The notes beneath the pieces were generated by a model. The model was not told the origin of the DNA. It worked only from the letters and a program-made list of their open reading frames with translations, and did no database searches. 64,000 nucleotides of DNA from CBDCRK01 sp965220955 (GTDB lineage: Bacteria > Desulfobacterota > Binatia > Bin18 > CBDCRK01): contig CBDCRK010000037.1 in assembly GCA_965220955.1 (NCBI GenBank), forward strand, positions 186,001-250,000, given 5' to 3'. The position numbers and the translations under genes were made by a program. Numbering within the stretch: position 1 is the first letter of the stretch; every line of letters begins with the position of its first letter. Of this stretch, positions 1 to 9,014 are shown in pieces.

Positions 1-1543
1 TCATGTCGGTGCCGATAGTATAAACGCTGCCCGGGGCTAGGCCTCCCTCAGCAATGAGGGCTCCGCCGCCCATTTCCGGTATTGGGATAAAGGTCTCCTG
101 GCCCGACTCCCGATTTATATAGGAGAAGCTCGTATCCCAGTATTCGAGCCCGCCCATCTTCTTAAGCTGCTCCTTGACTCGGCGTCGCATCTCCATAGCG
201 TAGGTTAAGTATCCCTCGAGCTCTGCCTTGGTGACCTCACCGTCTGGGTGCAGGAGCTTCACGAGACCTGAGACGGTTTTTCGCACCGCCTTTTGGTCAC
301 GTCCACCAAGGTGGCTGCCAAAACGAAAGTCTCGCTCGGCATAGTCAGTGTAGCTGTGCTTACGCAGCTCGCGGAAGACCTCGGCGAGGTAATCGGTAAC
401 AAGTCCAAAGTGGTCGGTGTACACCGCGTCGGAGGTCTTCTGGAACTCCCAGCCTGGTATGTAGGTGTGGATGCGATCGTAGAAGGCCGTATCCATCTCC
501 TTAGGCATCGGGTAGAAGAGATTGGACGTACGAACGATCGTCTCAATGTCGCCGTCGAGGTTGCCCACGAAGGCGACCGAGCCTTCAGCTGTGATGATGT
601 TACGGCCGCGGCTAAAGACTCCGTCCTCCATGTAGCCTTTCATGATGCTGATACCGTTCTTGTCCGTAAAGCGAATGCCTGCTGCCTCGTCAAAGGCCAC
701 CACGTCCCACAGTGCCACGAGCCCTCGCTGGCCCGTACTGAGATTCACGAACATCTGGGCCGTGGTAGTCTGCCCGCCAGAGATCAGATGGCAGTAGGGA
801 CTGAGCTGCTGGTACACGAAGCTCTTTCCCGTGCCCCGTGGTCCAAGCTCAACGGTATTGTAGTTTTTCTCCACGAAAGGTACGAGTCGCAGCAGGTAAT
901 GAAGCTTGCGCCGTTGTGTGTAATACGGGTGGCTCGGCTCGTAGCCCATCGAGCGCATAAGTAGATCGAGCCACTGATCACGGGTGAAGCGCTTGCGTCC
1001 CTCGATGAAGCTCTCGATGTCACGTGTGGAGAGCTGGATGGGACGGATGCTATCGACGAAGAAGGGCCGGTTTTGTCCCTTGAAGATGTAGGTGTCGTCA
1101 TAGCGCAGCGCGACTTCGGCCCAGATGCCACCCATTAGGAGCCGATCATGGACACGGACGTCACTGTCCTCAATATTGATGAAGTCGAGATTCAGATTGG
1201 ATAGGTGCGCCCAGTACTTGTCATGAGTCTCAATGAGTCGAGCGGAGATTTTGTCGATGATCTCATAAGTTGTGTACTGTTTAATAGCAGACTTGACCGC
1301 CTCGCGCTCGTCGGGTTTGACGTACTTGGCCGACAGTGTCTCGCGCACAAACTCAAGACCCTCACGGATGACTTCCTCGTCGGTCGAGGCACAATACTTG
1401 CCGAGGAGAAACTCGATCACAAACGCGGGCACGCTGAAAGCGCTCCGCATGCGCCGGAGGAGATCTTTACGGACTACCAGCCCAGGAAACGCCTCCGTGG
1501 CGAGCTGGTCAAGTTCATCGAGAACGAGTGGCCGATCGGTCAT
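1..1543 (-). CDS. brxL: BREX Lon-like ATPase/protease BrxL (3' part outside window)
   Basis: The last gene of the BREX operon is open from ATG at 1543 to the left edge, giving about 514 residues and lacking the C-terminus. BrxL is the AAA+ Lon-like subunit of type I BREX, where it is needed for phage restriction but not for methylation. A Walker A motif (GPRGTGKS) lies near residue 236, preceded by an N-terminal region typical of the family and followed by AAA+ sequence including a GGxxTTAQMFVN stretch. The start lies 7 nt past the pglZ stop and is preceded by TGAGG, so it belongs to the same transcript. No in-frame stop was seen in the part read. The C-terminal Lon-like protease domain, expected in a protein of about 680 residues, cannot be judged here. 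Family assignment is firm because gene order and motif agree. Confidence 0.92.
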   Translation of the reverse strand, partial: MTDRPLVLDELDQLATEAFPGLVVRKDLLRRMRSAFSVPAFVIEFLLGKYCASTDEEVIREGLEFVRETLSAKYVKPDEREAVKSAIKQYTTYEIIDKISARLIETHDKYWAHLSNLNLDFINIEDSDVRVHDRLLMGGIWAEVALRYDDTYIFKGQNRPFFVDSIRPIQLSTRDIESFIEGRKRFTRDQWLDLLMRSMGYEPSHPYYTQRRKLHYLLRLVPFVEKNYNTVELGPRGTGKSFVYQQLSPYCHLISGGQTTTAQMFVNLSTGQRGLVALWDVVAFDEAAGIRFTDKNGISIMKGYMEDGVFSRGRNIITAEGSVAFVGNLDGDIETIVRTSNLFYPMPKEMDTAFYDRIHTYIPGWEFQKTSDAVYTDHFGLVTDYLAEVFRELRKHSYTDYAERDFRFGSHLGGRDQKAVRKTVSGLVKLLHPDGEVTKAELEGYLTYAMEMRRRVKEQLKKMGGLEYWDTSFSYINRESGQETFIPIPEMGGGALIAEGGLAPGSVYTIGTDM

Positions 1544-1550
1544 ACGTGCC

Positions 1551-4130
1551 TCACATGTCTCTCCCTACAGTGAGTTTGATTCCACCCGGCGGAAATTGCT
1601 CCGCGGTCTCCACATCACGGATATCGAGATCTAAAAGCTCTCCTTTCTGGAAGGATGCTACTGAGTGGAAAAACAAGGTTATGTTTTGCTCTTTGCCTTG
1701 CGGTGCAATCAGCACCTCTTTGGGTCCCGCCGCAAGCACCGACTTTTGCTCACCTGATGAGCTGGCGCGAAGAACGTCGAGCGCCAAGGTCCGTCTCGTC
1801 TCCGCAAAAAGGGGCAGCTGTCCTGACGCGGCCTCGCTCGTTTTCGGACGCAGAGTGATCTTCACGGCTGTGCGCATGAGTTCAAAGACCGGGAGCACAA
1901 CCTCCACACCTATACGTTTCTCCTGAGTCACCTGGCTCTTCGAGGTGAGATGTGGAATCACCAGTTCTTGGAGCGCAGCCCCACCGTGGGAAAACGATTT
2001 TTCCGCTTTGAAAAAAGCGAGACCAGGTGGAACCGCAACCCTCATCTCTGCATCCCACGGAAACGGAAATGTGACTAGCGGTAGGTCAGCCGAGGCTGGC
2101 ACAAGCGCAAACCGCTCCTTGCGTACGTGACACCAGCCTTTGTCACAGGAGACCTCGTCGGGGAGCTTGTCCTCGTCAAGGAGTATAAAGCCGTGGTCGG
2201 TGACCACATGGACAATGGTATAGCCCCAACGATGGAGCTTCCGGATAAGACGAGCGAGTCGCTGCACTTCCAGATGAATGTGGCGGATAAGGTTCTCAGC
2301 GCTGCCGTGACCGATATAGTCCACCTCTTCGTGGCCGAACACGACCAAGAGTTCGCCGAGGCCTTCAGGTGCCGCGGAAACAGCCTCGAGGTCGCCAATA
2401 TCCCGGCAGTCGGCACCAAATTTCCGCAGGAACGCCAAGCGATTCTCCCGTACTGCTGCGTCCTTACCGTTGACCTGCGGATGTAGGTTGTTGACCCTGA
2501 ACTCGATGCCTACAGACGCTTCGGAAAGGGGTAAGAGCGCTGTCATTCCCATCGGGGTTACGGTCGGCAGGACTGCACGGACGGGTCCGACCTTCACCTC
2601 ATACCCACTCAGAAGCTCCGCAACGGAGAGTGCACAATCGTAGCGGAGCGCATCGACAATGACCACTGCCCGGTGCCCCTTTGCATGCCAGAGAACTTTC
2701 TCGAGGTGTGGAGTGACAAGCGGAATATCGGAAAGCTCACCAGTTGCCTCTTTGACAAACTGCTCGAAGAAGCGAGCGTTGAGGGTGTTAGTGTAGCCCG
2801 CGTAAACGCGATTAGCGACGCGGGCCACGGTCGGTAAGTTTTGTTCGTCAGCCTGGTAGCGGATTTTAAGGTGGCGCTTCTCAATAACTGCCGCGTGCTC
2901 GACGTACACCCAGGCGAGCGCCTGCGCGCTGCCCGCCTGTTCGGCCCGAGTGTGAGCTTCATCACAGGCAGCCATAAAGGCTCCCAGGTCACGGAGCAGG
3001 CTCCATGAGCCAACCGGGGCGAGGCTTGCTTTGGAGAACTCAGCCTCTTTGGCGACAAGGTCGCGGTTCTGCGCAAAGAATTCGACAGTTGCCGAGACCT
3101 TGGGGGCTGCCTCTTCGAATGCGGCAAGTGTCTCCTGCCATCGTTGTCGGACGAGATGTGGGAGTCCAAATGAGAGCCCTTTCTTCCCTTTAGCCCACGC
3201 CGAGAGGTCGAATTTCGCCTCGATCTCCTGGACCCAGCGGTCCCAGGCTGTACGGCTCTCGCTATCACGAAGCCAGCGGGCAAGGAGCTGGGCATGGTGG
3301 TTCCGTAGCGTGAGGGGAGGCAACCGGCCGGCAAAGGGAAAGTCCGCAGGCTCATCGTAACCGAGGTAGGTCTCGGTGAGCGCAAGCATAGAGACTAGCT
3401 CTTCAATCAACTCAGCAGGCACACCACTCGGGCCCTCGAGGCCGTACCGCTCGCGCGCCATGTCGAGAAACTCACGGTCCAACCCATTCTTTGTCAGCTC
3501 ACTCCAGGTAGTCTCGGGTGATACAGCAAGGTCGAGAATCATTTGGTCTACATCGCCGACGAGCCGCGACTGGGCGAGCTCAGGCGTAAGGGTGTTTGCC
3601 CAGAAAGCAGCGGGTTGGTCCGCAAATTTGGCCACATATTTGGCAAGGAGCGAATCGTCGTCGCCCTCGTATAGGCGCCGTTGCTCAGCTGGGCTATTGG
3701 GAAGCGCGACACCCGCCTGCCGAAGGAAGGTAAACAGTGTTGGGCGTTTGCCATCGATACGCCAGGTGACGCCTGCGATGCGATACTCAACGAGCAGGTC
3801 GAGGCCCGGTTCGTCGCCGTTCGGGCCGTCGAGAAGATCCTCGGAGAGTGGCAAGTACAGCACGAAGCGAAGCCGCCTGCGGCTCTCGGGAGATGTCTCT
3901 TTGATCGTCTTGGCAATGCAGTGCTTGATCCAGATTTGGCCGTGGTTCTTCTCGGCGTCATAAACGAGCAGCAAGAATGGGCGCTGCTTGCGCTCGGCGA
4001 GGTACTGCGCAAAAGCAGGAAGGAGCCGCGAAAACTCCCCTTTCTCGTCGAACCACAAACAGACTTGGGCCCGCTTTTCGTGCTGAAAGCGCCGCTCTAG
4101 CTGCGTAGTGAGGGCTTCAAGAATCATCAC
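1551..4130 (-). CDS. pglZ: BREX alkaline-phosphatase-superfamily protein PglZ
   Basis: This 859-residue protein is PglZ, one of the two hallmark BREX proteins and a member of the alkaline phosphatase superfamily. The metal-binding signature VDALRYD lies near residue 491 and a second motif, VTDHGF, near residue 643, separated by a GHGSAENLIRHIH stretch that follows the usual PglZ layout. The N-terminal ~450 residues are the variable helical part of type I PglZ. Its start overlaps the stop of the upstream pglX C-terminal half by ATGA, and brxL begins 7 nt after its stop, so it is translated as part of the operon. In known systems PglZ is required for both phage exclusion and PglX-dependent methylation. 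It appears intact. Confidence 0.93.
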   Translation of the reverse strand: MMILEALTTQLERRFQHEKRAQVCLWFDEKGEFSRLLPAFAQYLAERKQRPFLLLVYDAEKNHGQIWIKHCIAKTIKETSPESRRRLRFVLYLPLSEDLLDGPNGDEPGLDLLVEYRIAGVTWRIDGKRPTLFTFLRQAGVALPNSPAEQRRLYEGDDDSLLAKYVAKFADQPAAFWANTLTPELAQSRLVGDVDQMILDLAVSPETTWSELTKNGLDREFLDMARERYGLEGPSGVPAELIEELVSMLALTETYLGYDEPADFPFAGRLPPLTLRNHHAQLLARWLRDSESRTAWDRWVQEIEAKFDLSAWAKGKKGLSFGLPHLVRQRWQETLAAFEEAAPKVSATVEFFAQNRDLVAKEAEFSKASLAPVGSWSLLRDLGAFMAACDEAHTRAEQAGSAQALAWVYVEHAAVIEKRHLKIRYQADEQNLPTVARVANRVYAGYTNTLNARFFEQFVKEATGELSDIPLVTPHLEKVLWHAKGHRAVVIVDALRYDCALSVAELLSGYEVKVGPVRAVLPTVTPMGMTALLPLSEASVGIEFRVNNLHPQVNGKDAAVRENRLAFLRKFGADCRDIGDLEAVSAAPEGLGELLVVFGHEEVDYIGHGSAENLIRHIHLEVQRLARLIRKLHRWGYTIVHVVTDHGFILLDEDKLPDEVSCDKGWCHVRKERFALVPASADLPLVTFPFPWDAEMRVAVPPGLAFFKAEKSFSHGGAALQELVIPHLTSKSQVTQEKRIGVEVVLPVFELMRTAVKITLRPKTSEAASGQLPLFAETRRTLALDVLRASSSGEQKSVLAAGPKEVLIAPQGKEQNITLFFHSVASFQKGELLDLDIRDVETAEQFPPGGIKLTVGRDM

Positions 4131-6052
4131 ACTACCTTTCCCACCCGCAATACACTAGCTTTCTGCAGCGGCTCGATGTTGACCTTGACTCCGTCATCGA
4201 GGTCCGGGTCCCAGCCTTTTGTCCGTTTGTCCGGAGACTTCCACGGTGTCAGAATCCGAAAGTCCCGCTCGCCACCCTCTGCTCCTTCGTGCTGGCCCTC
4301 CTGAATGCCTTGGAGCTTCCTATCGAGCTCCTGCGCCTCCTCGACCCTGGCTTGCCAGTCCAGGCGTTCTTCACCACGACCTGCTTTACCGGCTAAGCCT
4401 GCCTCACGGCGGAAGTGCTCAATGGCGTCTCGCAGGTACTGAGCCCGGAGTTTCGCCACCCGGTTCTTGTCGAACTTGTGGTAGTGGACAAGCGCACCGA
4501 AAGCGAAAGACATGGTTCCCTGCGTTGAGGCAATGTGCCAGAGAATGGGCCGGTTCTTGTAAAGCGAAACGTGGTACTCGAAGAGGGCGTTTTCGAGCCA
4601 CTCGCGAATGCTGTTCGTTCTACGGTAGCCCCTGACACTCTTCTTCAGTTCGTTAGTGATCTCGACTTCAACCTGGTTGACATCTTGTCCCGGAAACAGC
4701 ACAGCGATTTCGTTGTGCACCTGATCAAGCAGGCTTAGCTCCCCGGCGACGGACGTAAAGGGCACAACACCATCGTTGTCCGCCTCGACCACTCGCTTGA
4801 CGGCGTAGGAGAGAAGGCGAAAGACGTGCTCCAGTCGTTTCTGCTCTATGCTCTTGCCCTCCATTTGTGGCCAGAGAACCTCGGGTGGCCGCTCACCGAG
4901 GGTCTCTTCGATAACAGCACGCGTGCTATCAGGGATGCCGTAAAGCTTGTAGACTTCATCGTTCAGCTCGGCATAGAGCTGCTGAATGCGAGCCTCTTCA
5001 TTGGCCTCGTGCTCGGCGAGGCAGTCGAGTCGCGTTGAGATGCTGGAGGCCATGTTTACGAGATCCTCACGCAACAACCAGGGTACACGGAAGCGGGTAC
5101 AAATCTCGTTACTTTCATCCCAGGATGACTCGGCGTCGTGTATAGACCTACTGGTCTCTTCGACTACCTTCCTCGTTCCTGCTGATGGCCGTGGTACGGG
5201 GGTCCTCTTCACCGCGCCGACCTCAAAGGACCCAAATGACACCAACCCACCCAGTAAATATTCGACAACACTCGAGTTAAGTGCGCCCAAAAGGAAAAAC
5301 TCATCCGATCTGTTGAAGCATTGTATGAAGCCACTCTTGTCAGAGAAGATTGCTCGGTTAGCAACTCGGAGGTTGAAGCCCCTCTGTGTCCGACGGGGCC
5401 AAACTAGGCTTGGGAGGAAGAAGTTCTCAAGCGACTCTGGCCTTTCAATAGGTCTGCCCTTTCGCCCGTACCAATCATGGAAGCTATTTCGTGAAGGGTC
5501 CCAGGCTACTCGTAAAGAAACGTCGAAATAGAACCTTGAATAGCTGCCACCTTTAGAGAAGGGCTCCCACAATCGGTCGTTTCTTGGAGGAACAGAATCA
5601 ACTTCCCAATAGTATCTAACCAACCGCTCATCTTCGCCTGTTGGTGCTCCCCGCTGAATAATGCCCCACATTTGGTCGAGCGGGGGCCAGTCTCGGAATA
5701 TGTGCGATACCAGGCCGACACGCCGGTACGCCAAGGGAGACCCTGCTATGGTCTCGAAGTCCCGTCGTGCCACGTCGAAGCGCACTGGCTCAACGGTGTC
5801 ATGCATGGCCCTAACAAACATCTCCTCCCGCCGGTCCGACTCCGACTGCTTGCCACCACGAAAGCGCTCTAGATCAAAGAACGTCGCACGCTCACCCTCG
5901 GTCACAACGTAGTACGCCCGTTCGGCCTGTTTGCGCGTGGTCTCGATGTCCTCGCGCGCCTGGATGGCCTGGAGCGTCGGAACCATGAGCTCGCGGCGGA
6001 GGTCCGGGTTGGCAAGAATGCCGCGCAAATCAACCCGCCGATTACTGGCCAT
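4127..6052 (-). CDS. pglX: PglX C-terminal half (target-recognition part), encoded as a separate gene
   Basis: This 641-residue protein corresponds to the part of a type I PglX methyltransferase downstream of the catalytic domain. It has the WPRRTQRGFNLRV and FFLLGALNSS segments seen in target-recognition regions of Eco57I/PglX-type enzymes, and a long helical C-terminus. It has no methyltransferase motif I or IV; those are in the separate gene at 6905-9010. I chose ATG at 6052 (MASNRRVD) because it overlaps the end of the fic gene by only 11 bp; an upstream ATG at 6097 would extend further into fic. Its stop overlaps the pglZ start as ATGA. Either it is a separate subunit that pairs with the N-terminal half, or it is the remainder of a PglX interrupted by gene insertion. 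The clean coupled junctions favour a functional two-piece enzyme, which is an inference. Confidence 0.82.
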   Translation of the reverse strand: MASNRRVDLRGILANPDLRRELMVPTLQAIQAREDIETTRKQAERAYYVVTEGERATFFDLERFRGGKQSESDRREEMFVRAMHDTVEPVRFDVARRDFETIAGSPLAYRRVGLVSHIFRDWPPLDQMWGIIQRGAPTGEDERLVRYYWEVDSVPPRNDRLWEPFSKGGSYSRFYFDVSLRVAWDPSRNSFHDWYGRKGRPIERPESLENFFLPSLVWPRRTQRGFNLRVANRAIFSDKSGFIQCFNRSDEFFLLGALNSSVVEYLLGGLVSFGSFEVGAVKRTPVPRPSAGTRKVVEETSRSIHDAESSWDESNEICTRFRVPWLLREDLVNMASSISTRLDCLAEHEANEEARIQQLYAELNDEVYKLYGIPDSTRAVIEETLGERPPEVLWPQMEGKSIEQKRLEHVFRLLSYAVKRVVEADNDGVVPFTSVAGELSLLDQVHNEIAVLFPGQDVNQVEVEITNELKKSVRGYRRTNSIREWLENALFEYHVSLYKNRPILWHIASTQGTMSFAFGALVHYHKFDKNRVAKLRAQYLRDAIEHFRREAGLAGKAGRGEERLDWQARVEEAQELDRKLQGIQEGQHEGAEGGERDFRILTPWKSPDKRTKGWDPDLDDGVKVNIEPLQKASVLRVGKVV

Positions 6053-6908
6053 GGTCTTCCTCCCAACGCACAAGCGCCCGGTCCTCCCATTCGGCAAGAA
6101 GCTCGGCTAGGGGTGCATAGTCCTTGTGGATTCGACCAGCCTCACACGCGGCGAAATAGCGTTCCTGGTCTGTTCTCCGGTCGTAGACGTTTAGTGGAAG
6201 CAGGTTGTTTTGCATAAGCAGAAGGTTGCCCACAATGAACTCCGTCCGTCCGTTTCCTTCTCGGAATGGATGGATGGCAAGGAGCTCGTTCATGACCTCG
6301 CTCACATAGGCAAAGACCTCGTTGTCGTCATCTGAGAGCAGAGGCGAGCGCGAGAGCATACCGTGCTCGTAAACGTCCATGAGTGGCTGGATACCGCCTG
6401 GTGGGAAGGGCCACTTCGTTGGTCCTTCGCCCTTGTGGAGGGCAACCGTGCGCCATTTGCCGGCGAATGGATAGATGGTACCCATCAGCTCTTCGTGAAG
6501 TTGGCAGATCAGTTGCGCCGTGAGCGGCACGGGCTCCGGCCGCCCGATAAGCTCGGCCACGAGCTCCATCGCTCGCTGCACCCCCTCGTCCTCGCGACGG
6601 TCGATCTCCTCTTTTTCGAGACAACCGGCGTAGTTGAGACAGATACCGTCCTTGCTATCAATTTGATCCCAGTCTCTGAGATGATAGTTACGCCAAGGGT
6701 TGGCCACAACCTGCAGTGAAGTAGGCTTGGTAGCAAGAGTCGCGAGTTCGTTGATCCGAGCCTTGCTTAGCTTTCGTTGAGCTGCCGGTACAATGTAGAA
6801 CTCGTCAAGCTGCTTGGCCTGGTAGTGCTCGGAAGTACGTCTCCCCTTACCGCTGCGAAAGCGGAAGCCGAAGTCCTTTTCAACCCAGCGCCACTGTACC
6901 TGGCTCAT
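6042..6908 (-). CDS. Fic-domain protein embedded between the two halves of pglX
   Basis: This 288-residue Fic family protein carries a complete Fic motif, HPFREGNGR, at residues 213-221 with the catalytic His213, and an upstream IYPFAGKWRT flap-like segment at about 145-154. Fic enzymes usually transfer AMP or another nucleotide-derived group to a protein hydroxyl, so catalytic activity is plausible. I do not see the usual (S/T)xxxE(G/N) inhibitory helix motif, so it may lack self-inhibition or be restrained by a partner. Its ATG overlaps the stop of the PglX N-terminal half (ATGA) and its TAA lies 11 bp inside the start of the C-terminal half. It is therefore a co-translated member of the BREX operon and not a passenger with its own promoter. 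Its target is unknown; PglX, another BREX protein or a phage protein are possibilities, none shown by the sequence. Confidence 0.9.
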   Translation of the reverse strand: MSQVQWRWVEKDFGFRFRSGKGRRTSEHYQAKQLDEFYIVPAAQRKLSKARINELATLATKPTSLQVVANPWRNYHLRDWDQIDSKDGICLNYAGCLEKEEIDRREDEGVQRAMELVAELIGRPEPVPLTAQLICQLHEELMGTIYPFAGKWRTVALHKGEGPTKWPFPPGGIQPLMDVYEHGMLSRSPLLSDDDNEVFAYVSEVMNELLAIHPFREGNGRTEFIVGNLLLMQNNLLPLNVYDRRTDQERYFAACEAGRIHKDYAPLAELLAEWEDRALVRWEEDHGQ

Positions 6909-9010
6909 GCCACCCCTCCCTTGAGCACAACGGCCGCAGCCTCCACAGTTGCGTCGTCGAGAATGCCGAAGCCAAGGTCAAGCACGATAATAAGAGGGTT
7001 TCGCCTGAGCAGAATTTCGGTACGCAGCTTTTCGAAGGTCTTAAGGTTGACGAAGGTGGAAGACACCAGCGCCCCTACGTATCCCTCCGGCTCAGTGAGC
7101 TGCGTCGCTCGGTCGATAAAGGCAGCATAGATGTCGTTGTAGGTTAGGGGATAGGCTGCCTTCACAAAGTCTTTCACTTTTGGAACAAAGGCGCCGTAGG
7201 GCGGGTTCATGACAACAACGTCGAAGGCGCGCGATAGAGTCCGCAGGAGCTTCAACCCACGGGCGGTGTCCTCGGCAAAGAGCTGCTCGGCTGGATCGCC
7301 GTTGCCCTTGCTCGCCGCTTCTTCGACCACGGCTAAGAGCTCGTCCTGGATGTACCGCGCCTCTTTTTCCAGAACCCGACGTTCGAGCTCGAGCTGTTGA
7401 GCCTTCTTCCGGTCAGCATCGGACAAAATTGTTCCGAGTTCGAGTTGTTGGGTTGGCTCGCGGCGAATGATCTGGATGAGCCCTCTCTCCCGAGCCCGCG
7501 CCTGGTTCCAATTGTCCAGCACGTTTGCAACACCTTCCCGCACCTGCACTAGGCTGCCAAGCTCGCTCACATACTGCAGGTTATCCCACAGGGTTTTGAA
7601 GAGCCGATCCTGTAGCTTGGCTGAGCCGAGACGTTTTCCGAGCCGTTGCACCAGGGCGCGCAGGTGTTCCTCACCAAGGTCCACCGCGTTGGCTACGACC
7701 AGATTGGTGCGCTGAATCTTTATATCGAGCGGCGAGTAGCCGTGGCGTAGCGCTACTTCCTTGGCGGTTAGCAGCAGGGACAGCGACGCGATCTGGATGG
7801 CCCGTGGATCAATATCGATACCGAAGAGGTTGTGCTCGAGGATTGCCGCGGGAATGGCCCGCGGGTCCTTTACCGAAGGCTCTTCGGGCCAGCCCTCTTT
7901 TCCCGTGTTCTCGATCTCGTCAAGATACATGCGGTAAAAGAGCCCGAAGGCATACTGGCCGAAGTGCATTGTGCCACAGGCCGGGTCGAGCAGAGCGATA
8001 TCGCGAGCATGCTTGAAGGTCTCAACACGCCCGTCTTCGGTGAGTCGCTGATAGCGAAGCTTCTCACCGGTCCGCGGCACCAAATAGTCGGCCACCGGCA
8101 CGTCGGAGGTGCGCTCACCGGGAAGCGGGGGTGGACCTTGGGGTGCAAGCGCTGAGTCGGGATGCATCTGCAACCACAGGCGGCCAAGGGTATTGTCAAC
8201 GAGAGTCTTTACCACCCACGAGGGCGTGTAGAACTGGTTGATGACTGCCAGCTCGTAGGACGACCGCGGCGTGCCTTTGGTCTCCTCACGGACCCGTCTC
8301 TTCTCCTCACGGTTGAAAAACTGATACACCCAACCGAGAAAATCCGGTGCACGAAAGACCTCCTCAGACAGATCGCTGTTGATCTTTGAGATAACGCGTA
8401 TCAGCGTGGCGTGGGTGGGCCAGACGCACGCATACTCGTGGTCTGGATCAAAGACAATACGAATCTCACGTGTGATGTGTCGAAAGGCGGCAGTGAGCCC
8501 ATCTCGCAGAAGCGCTTCTTCCGCGTCTTCCTCGTACCTGTAGCGGGAACCCCCAGCGGCGCGAAAGTCACGCAGGTAGCGCGAGTAGGCTTGCCCAGGC
8601 ACAGGGGTTAGGATCTCAGTCTGCTCTAGGGTGGCGTCCGGTGAGTCTGGCGGCGGCAGGTAAAGAAGCTTTCGCGCCTCCATAGCCTTAAGGCCAACGA
8701 GCCGGTTGAGCAGCGTGTAAGCCAGCTCGCGCTTGACGTTGTCGTATCCACGACATAGCGAACCTTCGACGATCGCCTCGCGTCGCAGCAGGGCCTCGAC
8801 CCGCCTACGAACCGCAAGTGCCTCATCGGTCAGACGCATCTTGTCGATGGGCGTGTGCTCACCGTCAGGTCTAAGCCCGAGGCGCTCGAGCTGCGCTGCA
8901 AATTCATTCTCGAGGAAGCGGCGCACCTGCGGCATCCAGCCCCTGACGGCCTCCTTGTGCCGGTCCGAAAGCGCTGCGAGTGCTTGGTTCTCCTGTGGCG
9001 TTGCGTGCAT
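6905..9010 (-). CDS. pglX: PglX N-terminal half (adenine-specific DNA methyltransferase domain)
   Basis: This 701-residue protein is the catalytic part of BREX PglX, which methylates N6 of adenine in host DNA. SAM-binding motif I, DPACGTMHFG, lies near residue 342 and the catalytic motif IV, NPPYG, near residue 603. The helical N-terminus resembles full-length PglX. The protein stops soon after VLDLGFGILDD, at a place where full-length PglX (about 1200 residues in type I systems) would continue into its target-recognition domain. That continuation is present as a separate gene downstream of the fic gene. The stop overlaps the fic start as ATGA, and the start is 4 nt from the brxC stop. No frameshift or internal stop was seen in the half itself. 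Recognition specificity presumably depends on the downstream half. Confidence 0.9.
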   Translation of the reverse strand: MHATPQENQALAALSDRHKEAVRGWMPQVRRFLENEFAAQLERLGLRPDGEHTPIDKMRLTDEALAVRRRVEALLRREAIVEGSLCRGYDNVKRELAYTLLNRLVGLKAMEARKLLYLPPPDSPDATLEQTEILTPVPGQAYSRYLRDFRAAGGSRYRYEEDAEEALLRDGLTAAFRHITREIRIVFDPDHEYACVWPTHATLIRVISKINSDLSEEVFRAPDFLGWVYQFFNREEKRRVREETKGTPRSSYELAVINQFYTPSWVVKTLVDNTLGRLWLQMHPDSALAPQGPPPLPGERTSDVPVADYLVPRTGEKLRYQRLTEDGRVETFKHARDIALLDPACGTMHFGQYAFGLFYRMYLDEIENTGKEGWPEEPSVKDPRAIPAAILEHNLFGIDIDPRAIQIASLSLLLTAKEVALRHGYSPLDIKIQRTNLVVANAVDLGEEHLRALVQRLGKRLGSAKLQDRLFKTLWDNLQYVSELGSLVQVREGVANVLDNWNQARARERGLIQIIRREPTQQLELGTILSDADRKKAQQLELERRVLEKEARYIQDELLAVVEEAASKGNGDPAEQLFAEDTARGLKLLRTLSRAFDVVVMNPPYGAFVPKVKDFVKAAYPLTYNDIYAAFIDRATQLTEPEGYVGALVSSTFVNLKTFEKLRTEILLRRNPLIIVLDLGFGILDDATVEAAAVVLKGGVA

Positions 9011-9014
9011 CGTC

